Part shown: positions 1 to 13,124 of the stretch, piece by piece
Layout of the letters: every line of letters starts with the position of its first letter
How positions within the stretch are numbered: position 1 is the first letter of the stretch
Source: Derxia gummosa DSM 723
GTDB taxonomy: Bacteria > Pseudomonadota > Gammaproteobacteria > Burkholderiales > Burkholderiaceae_E
Reading direction: 5' to 3'
Length of the DNA stretch: 64,000 bases
Assembly (NCBI RefSeq): GCF_000482785.1
Contig: NZ_AXWS01000008.1
Span: 682,001 to 746,000 of the forward strand
The notes under the pieces: generated by a model
Databases searched by the model: none
Seen by the model: the letters and a program-made list of their open reading frames with translations, nothing else
Told to the model about the DNA's origin: nothing
Position numbers and translations under genes: made by a program

Positions 1-181
1 CGCGGCGTGAGCGTGCATTCGCAAGTGAATTGCCGACTATTTCTCTTTCCCATGCCGGTGCGGGATTGGATTCGGCGCCCAAGATGTAAAAGGATTGTGT
101 TTGGTGTTGCAATCAACCGATCGAATGTGCTTCCGCAATTCGCCGGGCATTGCAGGGCCTCATCCTCGGAATCAGAGAAAC

Positions 182-832
182 ATGTCAGGGCTGCCGAAAG
201 AAACGGTCGAATCGATGGATATCGACGGCCAATGGTCCGCGCAAACGCACGCGGCGGACCGCATCCAGGAATCGCCGAAATGGCCGGCGCATCGTCCGGC
301 GCCCGATTTCCGCGCCCACGAACGGGCCTTCGTCAGGCGGCTGCTGCTGCTCATGCTGCTGTCGAGCCTGTACTTCGTGCTCGGCTGGCAGCGGCTCCAG
401 CCCGAATCGGTGGCGCGCTGGCTGGCGCCCGACCACGCCGAGATGCAGGAACCGGCGCGCGAGAACTGCGCCCGCTACGCCGAGGACGTGAACTACGAGA
501 TCGTGCCGCTGGACCGCGAGCTGAGCGCGGCGACGGATCGCGGGCGCGCAGGCATCTGCGCCTGGCGCGCCGAGATTGCCGACATGCTGGGCATCGCCTC
601 CGGCGCGGGCACGACCGAGATCGCCGGCCTCGAGGTGGAGCAGGCCGGCTTCCCGTGGTCCGAGGTGGAGGTGACGCTCACGCGGCGCAGTCTTGCGCGG
701 CTGCCGGATGGCCGGCTGCGCCGTCTCACGAGCGACGAGCGACTGCGGGTGCGCAACGTGCTGTTCGGGCGCGAGATTGTCCATGTGGCGGTGCGCGTGC
801 GGCTTGACGACGATCGACCGACGGGTTTCTGA
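182..832 (+). CDS. Hypothetical single-pass membrane protein
   Basis: Unrecognised 216-residue protein. A hydrophobic stretch at about residues 50-70 (RRLLLLMLLSSLYFVLGW) follows a polar, charged N-terminus of about 50 residues, which suggests a type II single-pass inner membrane protein with a soluble C-terminal domain rich in Arg and Glu. No catalytic motif is visible. The frame is open from base 95, but I chose the ATG at 182 because the upstream part looks like non-coding composition and an AGAGA-like element precedes this ATG. A further in-frame ATG lies at 215. It precedes the TRAP binding protein on the same strand by 91 bases, so cotranscription is possible. No function is inferred. 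Confidence 0.55.
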   Translation: MSGLPKETVESMDIDGQWSAQTHAADRIQESPKWPAHRPAPDFRAHERAFVRRLLLLMLLSSLYFVLGWQRLQPESVARWLAPDHAEMQEPARENCARYAEDVNYEIVPLDRELSAATDRGRAGICAWRAEIADMLGIASGAGTTEIAGLEVEQAGFPWSEVEVTLTRRSLARLPDGRLRRLTSDERLRVRNVLFGREIVHVAVRVRLDDDRPTGF

Positions 833-923
833 ACGGTCGGAACGACAGGTCGGCGCAGTTACCATCGCGTCCCCCGCGTGCGTGTGCGCGCGGCGCAATC
901 CAAGAACGCTCAGGAGTACGCGC

Positions 924-2006
924 ATGCAGCGACGCGCTTTCATTGGCAAGACCGGCGTGGCCGGCATCCTGGCCGCGGGTGCCGCCCCGGCCGTGGTCCA
1001 TTCGCAATCGACGATCCGCTGGCGTCTGGCCTCCAGCTTCCCCAAGTCGCTCGATGCGCTGTTCGGCACCTCGGAACACCTCGCGAAGAAGGTGTCCGAC
1101 ATGACCGGCGGCAAGTTCCAGATCTCGGTGCACGCGGCTGGCGAGCTCGTCCCGCCCTTCGGCGTGGTGGACGCGGTCCAGAACGAGACGGTCGAGATGG
1201 CGCATACCGCGCCCTACTACTTCTTCGGCAAGGACGACACCTTCGCCATCGGCTGCGCGATTCCCTTCGGCCTCAACTCGCGTCAGATGACGGCGTGGAT
1301 GTTCGAGGGCAACGGCCTCAAGCTGATGCGCGAGTTCTACGGCAACTACAACATCGTCAACCTGCCGGGTGGCAACACGGGCGCCCAGATGGGCGGCTGG
1401 TATCGCAAGCAGGTCAAGTCGGTGGCCGACATGAAGGGTCTGAAGATCCGCATCTCGGGTTTCGCCGGCAAGATCGTCGAGCGCATGGGCGGCGTGCCGC
1501 AGAGCCTGCCCGGCAACGAGATCTACCAGGCGCTCGAAAAGGGCGCGATCGACGCGGCGGAATGGACGGTGCCCTACGACGACCAGAAGCTCGGCTTTCA
1601 GCGCGTCGCGCCGTTCTATCACTACCCTGGCTGGTGGGAAGGCGGCCCCGAGCTCGACTTCTTCATCAACAGCAAGGCCTGGAACGCGCTGCCGGCCGAG
1701 TACCGCGCGGTGCTCGAAGCGGCCGCGAGCAGCGCCCACGTGTGGATGCAGGCGCGCTACGACGCCCATAACCCGGCGGCGCTGAAGCAACTCGTGCAGG
1801 CCGGCACCAAGGTGGTCGGCATGCCGAAGGACGTGCTGGACGCGGCCTTCAAGCACACGATGGACATCTGCAACGAGCTGAGCGAGAAGAACCCGCACTG
1901 GAAGAAGGTCTACGCCGACTATTCGGCGTTCCGCAAGGACCAGAACCTGTGGTTCCGCTTCTGCGAGGCGGGCTTCGACCGCTACATGCAGGCGGCGTCG
2001 CTCTGA
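924..2006 (+). CDS. TRAP transporter substrate-binding protein, DctP/TakP-like
   Basis: A 360-residue periplasmic binding protein. The N-terminus (MQRRAFIGKTGVAG) carries a twin-Arg followed by a hydrophobic segment, so export is by Tat or Sec. Family features are a SSFPKS start of the mature fold, the MAHTAPYYFFGKD segment near residue 100, KGLKIRISGF near residue 170 and the aromatic PGWWEGGPELDFFIN block near residue 240, which is typical of TakP-type receptors that bind 2-oxo acids or lactate through a cation. ATG 924 was chosen because CAGGAG lies just upstream and the signal peptide starts there. No DctQ or DctM membrane subunit is in the window, so this is an orphan receptor here. Its stop sits one base from the stop of the convergent kinase gene. 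Substrate is inferred from family and the nearby lactate operon. Confidence 0.85.
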   Translation: MQRRAFIGKTGVAGILAAGAAPAVVHSQSTIRWRLASSFPKSLDALFGTSEHLAKKVSDMTGGKFQISVHAAGELVPPFGVVDAVQNETVEMAHTAPYYFFGKDDTFAIGCAIPFGLNSRQMTAWMFEGNGLKLMREFYGNYNIVNLPGGNTGAQMGGWYRKQVKSVADMKGLKIRISGFAGKIVERMGGVPQSLPGNEIYQALEKGAIDAAEWTVPYDDQKLGFQRVAPFYHYPGWWEGGPELDFFINSKAWNALPAEYRAVLEAAASSAHVWMQARYDAHNPAALKQLVQAGTKVVGMPKDVLDAAFKHTMDICNELSEKNPHWKKVYADYSAFRKDQNLWFRFCEAGFDRYMQAASL

Positions 2007-2007
2007 T

Positions 2008-5682
<3,675 letters not shown>

Positions 5683-5783
5683 GTTTCCGCTCCGGTCTTG
5701 CGAGTCTGGTGAGCTCGCATTCTAGGAGGGCGCCGCGGCGGCCCATTCCCGGAAACAGCCCGCGATTCGCGCGTCCGGCAACG

Positions 5784-5815
5784 AAAAAAGGCCACGCACC
5801 TTGCGGAGCGTGGCC
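5784..5815 (-). terminator. Intrinsic terminator of the lactate operon
   Basis: On the minus strand a perfect 8-base stem (GGCCACGC/GCGTGGCC, 5790-5797 with 5808-5815) with a 10-base loop is followed directly by six T residues. It lies 63 bases past the lldP stop and before the hybrid kinase start, so it should end lldEGF-dld-lldP transcripts. Confidence 0.85.
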
Positions 5816-5877
5816 ATCAAGTCCGACACCGCCCGCCGGATGGCGGGCACATGGCATCGGCGGTCAGAGAGCGGTGC

Positions 5878-7572
5878 TTACTGCGGAATCATTCCCGTCA
5901 GGTAGTAGGCCTGGACGTAGGTGATGACGCCGACGATCGTGGCGAAGAACAGGCTGTGCTTGACGGTGAAGCGGAACAGGTCCGATTCCTTGCCGACCAG
6001 GCCCACGGCCGCGCAGGCCACGGCCATCGATTGCGGCGAGATCATCTTGCCGGTCACGCCGCCGGTGGTGTTGGCCGCCACCAGCAGGGTGTCGCTCACG
6101 CCGACCTGGTGGGCCGTCGTGGCCTGCAGCGAGCAGAACAGCGCATTGGCCGAGGTGTCGGAGCCGGTCAGGAACACGCCCAGCCAGCCCAGGAAGGGCG
6201 AGAAGAACGGGAAGGCGGCGCCGGTGCCGGCGAGCACGAGGGCGAGCGTGGACGACAGGCCCGAGTAGTTGGCCACGAAGGCGAAGGCCAGCACCATGCC
6301 GATCGAGTAGATCGGGCGCTTGAGTTCGTTCAGCACCTCGAAGAAGGTCTTCACGCCTTCGGCCGGCTTCATCTTGAGAATGATCATCGAGATGATCGCG
6401 GTTAGCAGGATCGCGGTGCCGGTGGCCGAGAACAGGTCCAGCTTGTAGATCGCGTCATAGGGCTTGTCGCTCGTGACGATGGGCGCGGTCTTGATCACGA
6501 GGTTGTGCAGATGCGGCACCTCGAACTTGAAGACGAAGCTGGCGAGCGCGCCGCCCTTGTCGAACATCGCCTTGAAATCCTTGAGCGACCAGACCGTGAC
6601 CATGGCGGTCAGGATCACGAACGGCGACCATGCCTTGATGATCTGACCGGCCGAGTAGCCCGAAGGCTTGCCCTTGCCACCGCCCACGGTGGTGATGCCC
6701 GCGCCGGCCACGGCCGAGGCGCCCACGCCGCCGGCGGTCGCGAAGCGGAAGGTTTCCTTGGGATGCCAGACCTTCAGGAACAGCGTCAGGCAGACCAGGC
6801 TGACCAGCGCCGAGGTGATGTCCGGCAGTTCCGGTCCGAGGTGGCTGGCGGTGAAGTACTGGGTGATGGCGAAGCTGGCGCCGGCCACGAGCACGGCGGG
6901 CCAGGTGTCCTTCACGCCCTTGAGGCCGTTCATCATGAACACGAGCCAGAACGGCACGAACACCGACAGCAGCGGCAGCTGGTGGCCGGCCATCTTGCCG
7001 ATCAGGAAGGGGTCGATGCCCGTCACCTTGCCGGCGACGAGGATGGGAATGCCCATCGCGCCGAAGGCTACGGGCGCCGTGTTGGCGATCAGGCACAGGC
7101 CGGCCGCGTACAGCGGGTTGAAGCCCAGGCCCACCAGCAGCGCCGAGGTGATCGCCACCGGCGCGCCGAAGCCCGCCGCGCCTTCCAGGAAGGCGCCGAA
7201 GGCGAAGCCCACGAGCAGCATCTGGAGGCGCTGGTCATCGGTGATCGACAGGATCGACGCGCGGATCACGTCGAACTGGCCGGTCTTGACCGTCACCTTG
7301 TAGAGGAACACCGAGCAGATGATGATCCACGCGATCGGCCACAGGCCGTAGCAGAAGCCGTAGCCGGCCGAGGCCAGCGCCATGTCCACGGGCATGCCGT
7401 AGGCAAGGATCGCGATCGCGAGCGTGATGAGCACGGTGATCGTGCCGGCGATGTGGCCCTTCATGCGCAGCACCGCGAGCGCGACGAAGAAGAACACGAC
7501 GGGGATGACCGCAACGAGGGCTGACAGCGTCAGGCTCCCCAGCGGTGTGTAGGACTGGATCCAGGTGGGCAT
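5878..7572 (-). CDS. lldP: L-lactate permease
   Basis: A 564-residue polytopic inner membrane transporter of the LctP family, which imports L-lactate (and usually D-lactate and glycolate) with protons. Family blocks are visible: the N-terminal [38 protein letters not shown] near residue 135 and the C-terminal [14 protein letters not shown] plus [18 protein letters not shown] segments that are very conserved in LldP. Twelve or more hydrophobic helices span the protein. I chose the second ATG (7572) because AGGAG is nine bases upstream of it; the ATG at 7581 directly abuts that site. It is the last gene of the lactate operon, 70 bases after the dehydrogenase, and is followed by an intrinsic terminator. 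Confidence 0.95.
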   Translation of the reverse strand: MPTWIQSYTPLGSLTLSALVAVIPVVFFFVALAVLRMKGHIAGTITVLITLAIAILAYGMPVDMALASAGYGFCYGLWPIAWIIICSVFLYKVTVKTGQFDVIRASILSITDDQRLQMLLVGFAFGAFLEGAAGFGAPVAITSALLVGLGFNPLYAAGLCLIANTAPVAFGAMGIPILVAGKVTGIDPFLIGKMAGHQLPLLSVFVPFWLVFMMNGLKGVKDTWPAVLVAGASFAITQYFTASHLGPELPDITSALVSLVCLTLFLKVWHPKETFRFATAGGVGASAVAGAGITTVGGGKGKPSGYSAGQIIKAWSPFVILTAMVTVWSLKDFKAMFDKGGALASFVFKFEVPHLHNLVIKTAPIVTSDKPYDAIYKLDLFSATGTAILLTAIISMIILKMKPAEGVKTFFEVLNELKRPIYSIGMVLAFAFVANYSGLSSTLALVLAGTGAAFPFFSPFLGWLGVFLTGSDTSANALFCSLQATTAHQVGVSDTLLVAANTTGGVTGKMISPQSMAVACAAVGLVGKESDLFRFTVKHSLFFATIVGVITYVQAYYLTGMIPQ

Positions 7573-7642
7573 GAAGAACATCTCCTGCGTGCGGCCGTCG
7601 CGTCTTGCGGCCGCTGCGCGTCAAGTGGGTTGGCGGGCGGGT

Positions 7643-10576
7643 TTACGAAACTGAAACGGTGGCGGCGGCAGGCTGCGAGCAGTCGTCGAGCAGGGCTTCG
7701 AGGCTGCGGTAGGGAATGCCGCCGTGACTGGCGAGGCCGATCTGGCAGGTGCGGCTGGCCGAGACGCCGGTGCGGCATCCCGACGGCAGCGCGGGCTTCA
7801 GGCGGCGCAGGCTGTTGGCATTGAGTTCGGGCAGGTTGAAGCCCTTGTCGCCGGCGAAGCCGCAGCAGGCGATGTCGGGCACGGTCACCTGCGTGGCGCA
7901 CTTCTTCGCCAGCGCGACGAGCTTGGCGCCGGTGCCGGCCTTGCTGGTGCTGCACGGGATGTGCACCGCAAGCTGTTCGAGGCGCTTCACGATGTCGAGG
8001 CGCGGCGCGACCTTGTCGGCGAGGAAGCCGACGGCGTCATGCAGTTGCAGGCGGGCGTCGAGCTTGCCGGCGCGTTGGGCGTCGATCAGCCGCAGCGCGC
8101 AGGGCGCGTTGTCGAGATAGACCGGGATGCGGCCGTTGTCGCTGGCGGAAAGCAGGGCGGCGCCGGTGCGGGCGAGGGCGCGGTCGGCGGCTTCGGTCGC
8201 GCCCTTGCTCTCGAAGGGCTGGCCGCAGCACAGGCTCTTGCGGTCGGCCAGATGCAGCGGCGCGAAGCCGGCCTTGGCGAACAGGCTGAAGGTGCTGTCG
8301 GCGAGGTTGGCGCCGGCCTCGTGCTCGGCAAACGTGCGGTTGACGCAGGAGCCGAAGAACACCACCGGCTCCAGCCGGCGCGCGGGCGGCACGCCGCGGC
8401 CGGCGCCGCCGGCACCAGCCGCGCTGCCGTTGCCGGCCGGCGCGGGCGTGGCGAACACCACGGTGTTGGACATCGGGCCGACGGGAGCGTCGGGCAACGG
8501 GCCGGCGGCGCCGGGTGTGGCGGGCGGCGCGACCGGGATCATCGGGAACACGCGGTGCGCCACGCGGTTGAGCGCCGTCGTCGCCTCGGCGCCGAGGATG
8601 CCGCGCGCGAGCTTGAGCGCGCCCAGGCCGGCGCGCGCCGTGCCGACCACCGTGCCGAGGTTGGCCTCGATCTTCTCGGCCAGCGCGGGATGCTTGGCGC
8701 CGCCGCGCAGCTTCTTGACCAGATCGCCGGTGTTGATGCCGACCGGGCAGCGCGTCGCGCACATGCCGGTGGCGGCGCAGGTGTCGAGGCCGGCCCACTG
8801 GTAGTCGGCTTCAAGCGTGGCGAGCTGGGCGGCGTCGCTGCCGTCGCGGCGCAGTTGCTGGATGCGGCGCCAGGTCACGATGCGCTGGCGCGGCGTGAGC
8901 GACAGGCCGTTGCTCGGGCAGGCCGGCTCGCAGAAGCCGCATTCGATGCAGCGGTCCACCAGGCTGTCGGCGGCCGGCATGCGCTTGAGGTTTTCGAGAT
9001 GCAGGCGCTCGTTGCTCGTGATGATGACGTCGGGGTTGAGCAGGTTGCGCGGGTCGAACAGGCGCTTGAGCTCGCACATCACCGCGTAGGCCTCGTCGCC
9101 CCATTCGAGCTTGACGAAGGGCGCGACATTGCGGCCCGTGCCGTGCTCGGCCTTGAGCGAGCCGCCGAATTCCACCGCCACCAGTTCGCCCACGGCGTCC
9201 ATGAAGTCGCTGTAGCGCTTGACCTCGGCCTCGCTCTCGAAGCCCGGCGCGAACACGAAGTGCAGATTGCCTTCGAGCGCATGGCCGAAGATCAGCGCCT
9301 CGTCATAGCGGTAGCGGTCGAACAGTTCGGTCAGGCGCAGCACGCCCTCGGCCAGCTTCTCGACCGGAAAGGCCACGTCTTCGATCACGCAGGTGGTGCC
9401 GACCGGGCGTACCGCGCCCACGGCCGGGAACAGGCCCTTGCGCACCGCCCAGTAGGTCTCGCCCACGACCGGGTCGGTCGAGAAGCCGCTGTTGGCGCTC
9501 GGGTTGAAGCCGGCCACGGTCGCATCGACGGCGGCGCAGCGCGCGGCGAGTTCGGCGGCGTCGGCGCCGCGCGTCTCGATCAGCAGCGCGGCGGCGTTGG
9601 GCGCCTGCTCGCCGTAGAGGAAGCCGGGCAGGCCCTTCTTGCCCTGCACGGCGAGGATGGAGCGGCGGTCCACCAGTTCCACCGCGTCGACGGCGCCACC
9701 GTCCTTGAGCGCGGTGACGGCGCGACAGCAATCCTCCAGCTCGGCAAACAGCACCAGGCAGCTCGCCTTGTGCGGATGGTCGGGCACCGTGTGGTAGGTG
9801 ATGCTGGAGATGAAGCCGAGCGTGCCTTCGGAGCCGATCATCAGGTGGGCCAGCATGTCCACCGGGTCGATGAAGTCGATGAGGGCGTTGATGCCGTAGC
9901 CGGTGGTGTTCTTCAACCGGTATTTGCGGCGCACCTTCGCTTCGAGTTCGGCATTGCCGCGGATGAAGTTGCCGAGCGTCTGGAGCTGGCCGAGCAGCTC
10001 GGCATGCGACACGCGGAAGGCGGCGACGCTGGCGGCGTCGGCGGTGTCGAGCACCGTGCCGTCGGCCAGCATCACGCGCATCGCGGCCAGCGTGTGATAG
10101 CCGTTCTGCGCCGTGCCGCAGCACATGCCCGAGCTGTTGTTGGCAGCCATGCCGCCGATCTTGGCCGTGGCGATCGACGCCGGATCGGGGCCGATCTTGC
10201 GGCCCACGCCGCGCAGCGCGTCATTCGCATGCTGGCCGATCACGCCCGGTTGCAGGCGGATGCGCATGCCGTCGTCGAGCACCTCGATGCCGGTCCAGCC
10301 GTCGGCCATCACCACCAGCACTGAATCCGTCACCGCCTGGCCCGACAGGCTGGTACCGGCGGCGCGGAAGGTCACGGCCACGCCGTGCGCGTGGGCAAGC
10401 GACAGGATGGCGCTCACCTCGGCCTCGTTCGCCGGGTAGGCGACGATCTGCGGCACGAGCCGGTAGAAGCTCGCGTCGGTGCCGTAGGCGAGGGTGCGCG
10501 TCGGATCGGTGATGAGCCGCGCGCGGGGCATGCGCTGTTCAAGCGCGCTCAGGAATGCCTGGTGCTGGGGCGACAT
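7643..10576 (-). CDS. FAD and 4Fe-4S lactate dehydrogenase, Dld-II type
   Basis: A 977-residue fusion oxidoreductase. N-terminal FAD-binding domain (PCMH fold) with RAAGTSLSGQ near residue 75, then the FAD-linked oxidase C-terminal domain to about residue 510, two ferredoxin motifs (CIECGFCEPACP near 540 and CAATGMCATRCP near 600), a variable Ala/Pro-rich linker, and a C-terminal pair of CCG-type cysteine-rich domains (SLCCGQPF, HIPCSTSKAG, IACCGFAGDKG). This order matches the Fe-S D-lactate dehydrogenase Dld-II described in Shewanella; related enzymes act on glycolate or other 2-hydroxy acids, so D-lactate is inferred from the operon. ATG 10576 was chosen because homology begins there, although the frame stays open to 11020. 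Electrons should pass to the quinone pool at the inner membrane. Confidence 0.88.
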   Translation of the reverse strand: MSPQHQAFLSALEQRMPRARLITDPTRTLAYGTDASFYRLVPQIVAYPANEAEVSAILSLAHAHGVAVTFRAAGTSLSGQAVTDSVLVVMADGWTGIEVLDDGMRIRLQPGVIGQHANDALRGVGRKIGPDPASIATAKIGGMAANNSSGMCCGTAQNGYHTLAAMRVMLADGTVLDTADAASVAAFRVSHAELLGQLQTLGNFIRGNAELEAKVRRKYRLKNTTGYGINALIDFIDPVDMLAHLMIGSEGTLGFISSITYHTVPDHPHKASCLVLFAELEDCCRAVTALKDGGAVDAVELVDRRSILAVQGKKGLPGFLYGEQAPNAAALLIETRGADAAELAARCAAVDATVAGFNPSANSGFSTDPVVGETYWAVRKGLFPAVGAVRPVGTTCVIEDVAFPVEKLAEGVLRLTELFDRYRYDEALIFGHALEGNLHFVFAPGFESEAEVKRYSDFMDAVGELVAVEFGGSLKAEHGTGRNVAPFVKLEWGDEAYAVMCELKRLFDPRNLLNPDVIITSNERLHLENLKRMPAADSLVDRCIECGFCEPACPSNGLSLTPRQRIVTWRRIQQLRRDGSDAAQLATLEADYQWAGLDTCAATGMCATRCPVGINTGDLVKKLRGGAKHPALAEKIEANLGTVVGTARAGLGALKLARGILGAEATTALNRVAHRVFPMIPVAPPATPGAAGPLPDAPVGPMSNTVVFATPAPAGNGSAAGAGGAGRGVPPARRLEPVVFFGSCVNRTFAEHEAGANLADSTFSLFAKAGFAPLHLADRKSLCCGQPFESKGATEAADRALARTGAALLSASDNGRIPVYLDNAPCALRLIDAQRAGKLDARLQLHDAVGFLADKVAPRLDIVKRLEQLAVHIPCSTSKAGTGAKLVALAKKCATQVTVPDIACCGFAGDKGFNLPELNANSLRRLKPALPSGCRTGVSASRTCQIGLASHGGIPYRSLEALLDDCSQPAAATVSVS

Positions 10577-10680
10577 GAGGTTGGGAGGGCAGGGTTGTTT
10601 GTGTTCGTCAGGCCGAGCGCCGCCCTGCGGCATGCCGCATGCGGAATTCGGGCGGGGGTCTCTCGGTGGGCCGGGGCGGG

Positions 10681-12234
10681 TCAGCGTCCTGGCGTGCCCC
10701 GTTCGCGCATCAGGTCGTGCAGCGACTTCGGGGCGGGGGTGAGCGGGATGCGGTGGATGGTCCAGCCGAGCTGCTGCTTCGGCGCGAGCCGCCGGAAGCG
10801 CGTCGCGAGCCAGGAGTAGGCGCGGTAGCGCAGCGCGCCGGCATGCACGAAGCGCCAGATGCGCCAGGCGAGGCTGATGGTCGGGTTGTGCGCCGCGCCC
10901 TGGCCGCGCAGCGCATGCGCGACGGTCTGCTCGGGGTTGCGTGCGGCTTCCTCGCGCAGGCGCATGAGCATTTCCGGAATCGGTATCTTGACCGGGCAGA
11001 CCTCGCCGCAGGCGCCGCACAGGCTGCTCGCCGTCGGCAGGTCCTTGGTGTTCTCAAGCCCGAGCAGATGGGGCGAGATGATCGAGCCGATCGGGCCGGG
11101 GTAGGTCGTCCCGTAGGCATGGCCGCCGACGCGGGCATACACCGGGCAATGGTTCATGCAGGCGCCGCAGCGGATGCATTGCAGCGTCTTGCGCAGCTGG
11201 GCGTCGGCATAGGCCTGGCTGCGGCCGTTGTCGAGCAGCACCAGATGCACTTCGCGCGGGCCGTCCAGCTCGCCTGGCCGGCGCGGGCTGCTGATCATGT
11301 TGAAGTAGGTCGTCACCGGCTGGCCCGTGGCCGAGCGCGGCAGCAGCGAGTACAGCGGCGGGATGTCGCTCAGATGCTCGACCACCTTCTCGATGCCGGT
11401 GATCGCGATGTGCATGTCGGGCACGGTCGTGCACATGCGGCCGTTGCCTTCGTTCTCGACGAGGCAGAGCGTGCCGGTCTCGGCCACGGCAAAGTTGACG
11501 CCCGAGATGCCGACGTCGGCCTGCACGTACAGGTCGCGGATCGCGTGGCGGCCGATGTGGATCAGCTCGTCCACATCCTCGGTATAGGGCGTGTCGGGCA
11601 GGCGCTCGTGAAAGAGGCGGGCGATCTGCACTTTCGTCTTGTGGATCGCGGGCATCACGATGTGGCTCGGCTTCTCGCCCGCGAGCTGGACGATGTACTC
11701 GCCCATGTCGCTCTCGATCGCGACGATGCCGTGCGCTTCGAGGTGGTGGTTGAGCTCGGTCTCCTCGCTCACCATCGACTTGCCCTTGAGCGCCAGCGTG
11801 CCCTTCCGGGCGGCAATGAGGCCCTGGATGATCGTGTTGGCTTCCTCGGGCGTCTCGGCCCAGTGCACCTTCACGCCGTTGGCGGTGAGCCTGGCTTCGA
11901 GCTTTTCGAGCAGCTCGGGCAGCTTGCTCAGGCAGCGCTGGCGGATCTGCTCGCCGAGCAGGCGCAGGGCTTCGAGTTCGGCCGCGTCGGGAAACTGCGC
12001 CGCGCGCTTGGCCTGGAGAAAGTCCATCGCGCCACGGAAGCTGCGGCGCAGCAGCTTGTTGTCGAGCGCCTCATGTGCGCGCGCCTTGAACTGGCGCGAG
12101 GGCATGAACTCGATGGGATGCGGCTCGGGCACGCCGGCGGGGCGGGCGGGATGGCCGGCGGCAAGCGCGGCGTCGAGCGCGGGCGGGAAGTGGGGCGCGA
12201 CCTTGGCGGCGCGTTCTTGCACGGATGCGTTCAC
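10681..12234 (-). CDS. lldF: L-lactate utilisation iron-sulfur protein LldF/LutB
   Basis: A 517-residue subunit of the LldEFG (LutABC) L-lactate dehydrogenase complex that oxidises L-lactate to pyruvate. A LUD (DUF162) domain fills the N-terminal 300 residues (FRGAMDFLQAKR, MVSEETELNHHLE, GTLCLVENEGNGR), followed by two 4Fe-4S motifs (CIRCGACMNHCP starting at Cys353, and LCGACGEVCPVKIP near 400) and a conserved C-terminal DUF3390-like tail. The start is GTG 12234, overlapping the TGA of lldG as GTGA, so translation is coupled. The next ATG candidates lie inside the conserved region. It is followed after 104 bases by the Dld-II-type dehydrogenase in the same direction. Confidence 0.93.
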   Translation of the reverse strand: MNASVQERAAKVAPHFPPALDAALAAGHPARPAGVPEPHPIEFMPSRQFKARAHEALDNKLLRRSFRGAMDFLQAKRAAQFPDAAELEALRLLGEQIRQRCLSKLPELLEKLEARLTANGVKVHWAETPEEANTIIQGLIAARKGTLALKGKSMVSEETELNHHLEAHGIVAIESDMGEYIVQLAGEKPSHIVMPAIHKTKVQIARLFHERLPDTPYTEDVDELIHIGRHAIRDLYVQADVGISGVNFAVAETGTLCLVENEGNGRMCTTVPDMHIAITGIEKVVEHLSDIPPLYSLLPRSATGQPVTTYFNMISSPRRPGELDGPREVHLVLLDNGRSQAYADAQLRKTLQCIRCGACMNHCPVYARVGGHAYGTTYPGPIGSIISPHLLGLENTKDLPTASSLCGACGEVCPVKIPIPEMLMRLREEAARNPEQTVAHALRGQGAAHNPTISLAWRIWRFVHAGALRYRAYSWLATRFRRLAPKQQLGWTIHRIPLTPAPKSLHDLMRERGTPGR

Positions 12235-13124
12235 AGGCGGGCCTCCAGCGCGGCGATGTCCATTTCGGCGGGCACGACCAGCAGCAGCACCAGTTCGCGC
12301 GGGCCGTGGGCGCCGTAGGCGAGGGTCTGCTGGATGTCGCTCGTCTTGCTCGGGCCGGAAATCAGCAGCGCATTGGTCGGCATGCCGTTCGCGGCCCAGC
12401 CTTCGCGCGTGACGGCCTCGTGGAAGTTGGCGTGAATGCGCGCGCCGTCGGCCAGCGCGATGTGGATCGGCGGCACCAGGCTTTGCGTGCGCGGCTCGGC
12501 GGCGTCGGGCCAGACGATGAGGCTGCCCGTCTCGGCGATCGCCGCGCGCGTGCCGGTGAAGCCGGCATCGACGGTGCGGAACAGTTCGGCCTTCCATTGC
12601 TCGATCGGCCGGTCGTAGCCGAGCAGGCGCGGCGCGGCGGGCAGGGCGGCGAGCGCCTCGGCGGCGCGGGCGCCGTGCGGCGTGGTCTGCGCGACCAGCA
12701 GGCTCAACAGGCCCTTGGCGGCGACCAGTTCGGCCAGCTTCGCGGGCCAGTCGGCATCGCGCACGAGATGGACTTCGGTATGCACGGCGCGCATCGCGCG
12801 CACGAAGCGCAGCAGCTTTTCTTCGGCCGACCAGCGCGGCGTCGCGGCGGAGTAATAGCCGGCCACGTCACCACCGTTGGCGGCCTCGACCCAGTGCGCC
12901 GCGAGGTGATGCTCGTCGCGTGTGTGCTCGGCGGGCGCGGGGCCGGTGACGGGGCGGGCGGCTTCGGCCAGCGTCTCTTCGCGGGCCGCGCGCAGCTTGC
13001 CGAGGATGCGGTCGCGTGCCGACGGGGCCGGGTGGCCGGCATGCGCCGCGGCGCCGTGGCTGCCGCTCGATGCGGGCGCGTGGGCGACGCCGTGGCCGGC
13101 GGGCGTGGTGGCGTGGGCGCTCAT
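12231..13124 (-). CDS. lldG: L-lactate utilisation protein LldG/LutC
   Basis: A 297-residue LUD-domain subunit of the L-lactate oxidation complex. The first 35 residues are low-complexity and rich in Ala, His and Gly; the fold starts at ARDRILGKLRAAREE. LutC features are the EKLLRFVRAM segment, ETGSLIVWPDAAEPRTQSL, and the C-terminal ISGPSKTSDIQQTLAYGAHGP block that typifies the family. ATG 13124 overlaps the TGA of lldE (ATGA), and its own TGA overlaps the GTG of lldF, so the three genes are tightly coupled. The subunit binds the complex together with the LldE and LldF subunits in the cytoplasm. Confidence 0.92.
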   Translation of the reverse strand: MSAHATTPAGHGVAHAPASSGSHGAAAHAGHPAPSARDRILGKLRAAREETLAEAARPVTGPAPAEHTRDEHHLAAHWVEAANGGDVAGYYSAATPRWSAEEKLLRFVRAMRAVHTEVHLVRDADWPAKLAELVAAKGLLSLLVAQTTPHGARAAEALAALPAAPRLLGYDRPIEQWKAELFRTVDAGFTGTRAAIAETGSLIVWPDAAEPRTQSLVPPIHIALADGARIHANFHEAVTREGWAANGMPTNALLISGPSKTSDIQQTLAYGAHGPRELVLLLVVPAEMDIAALEARL

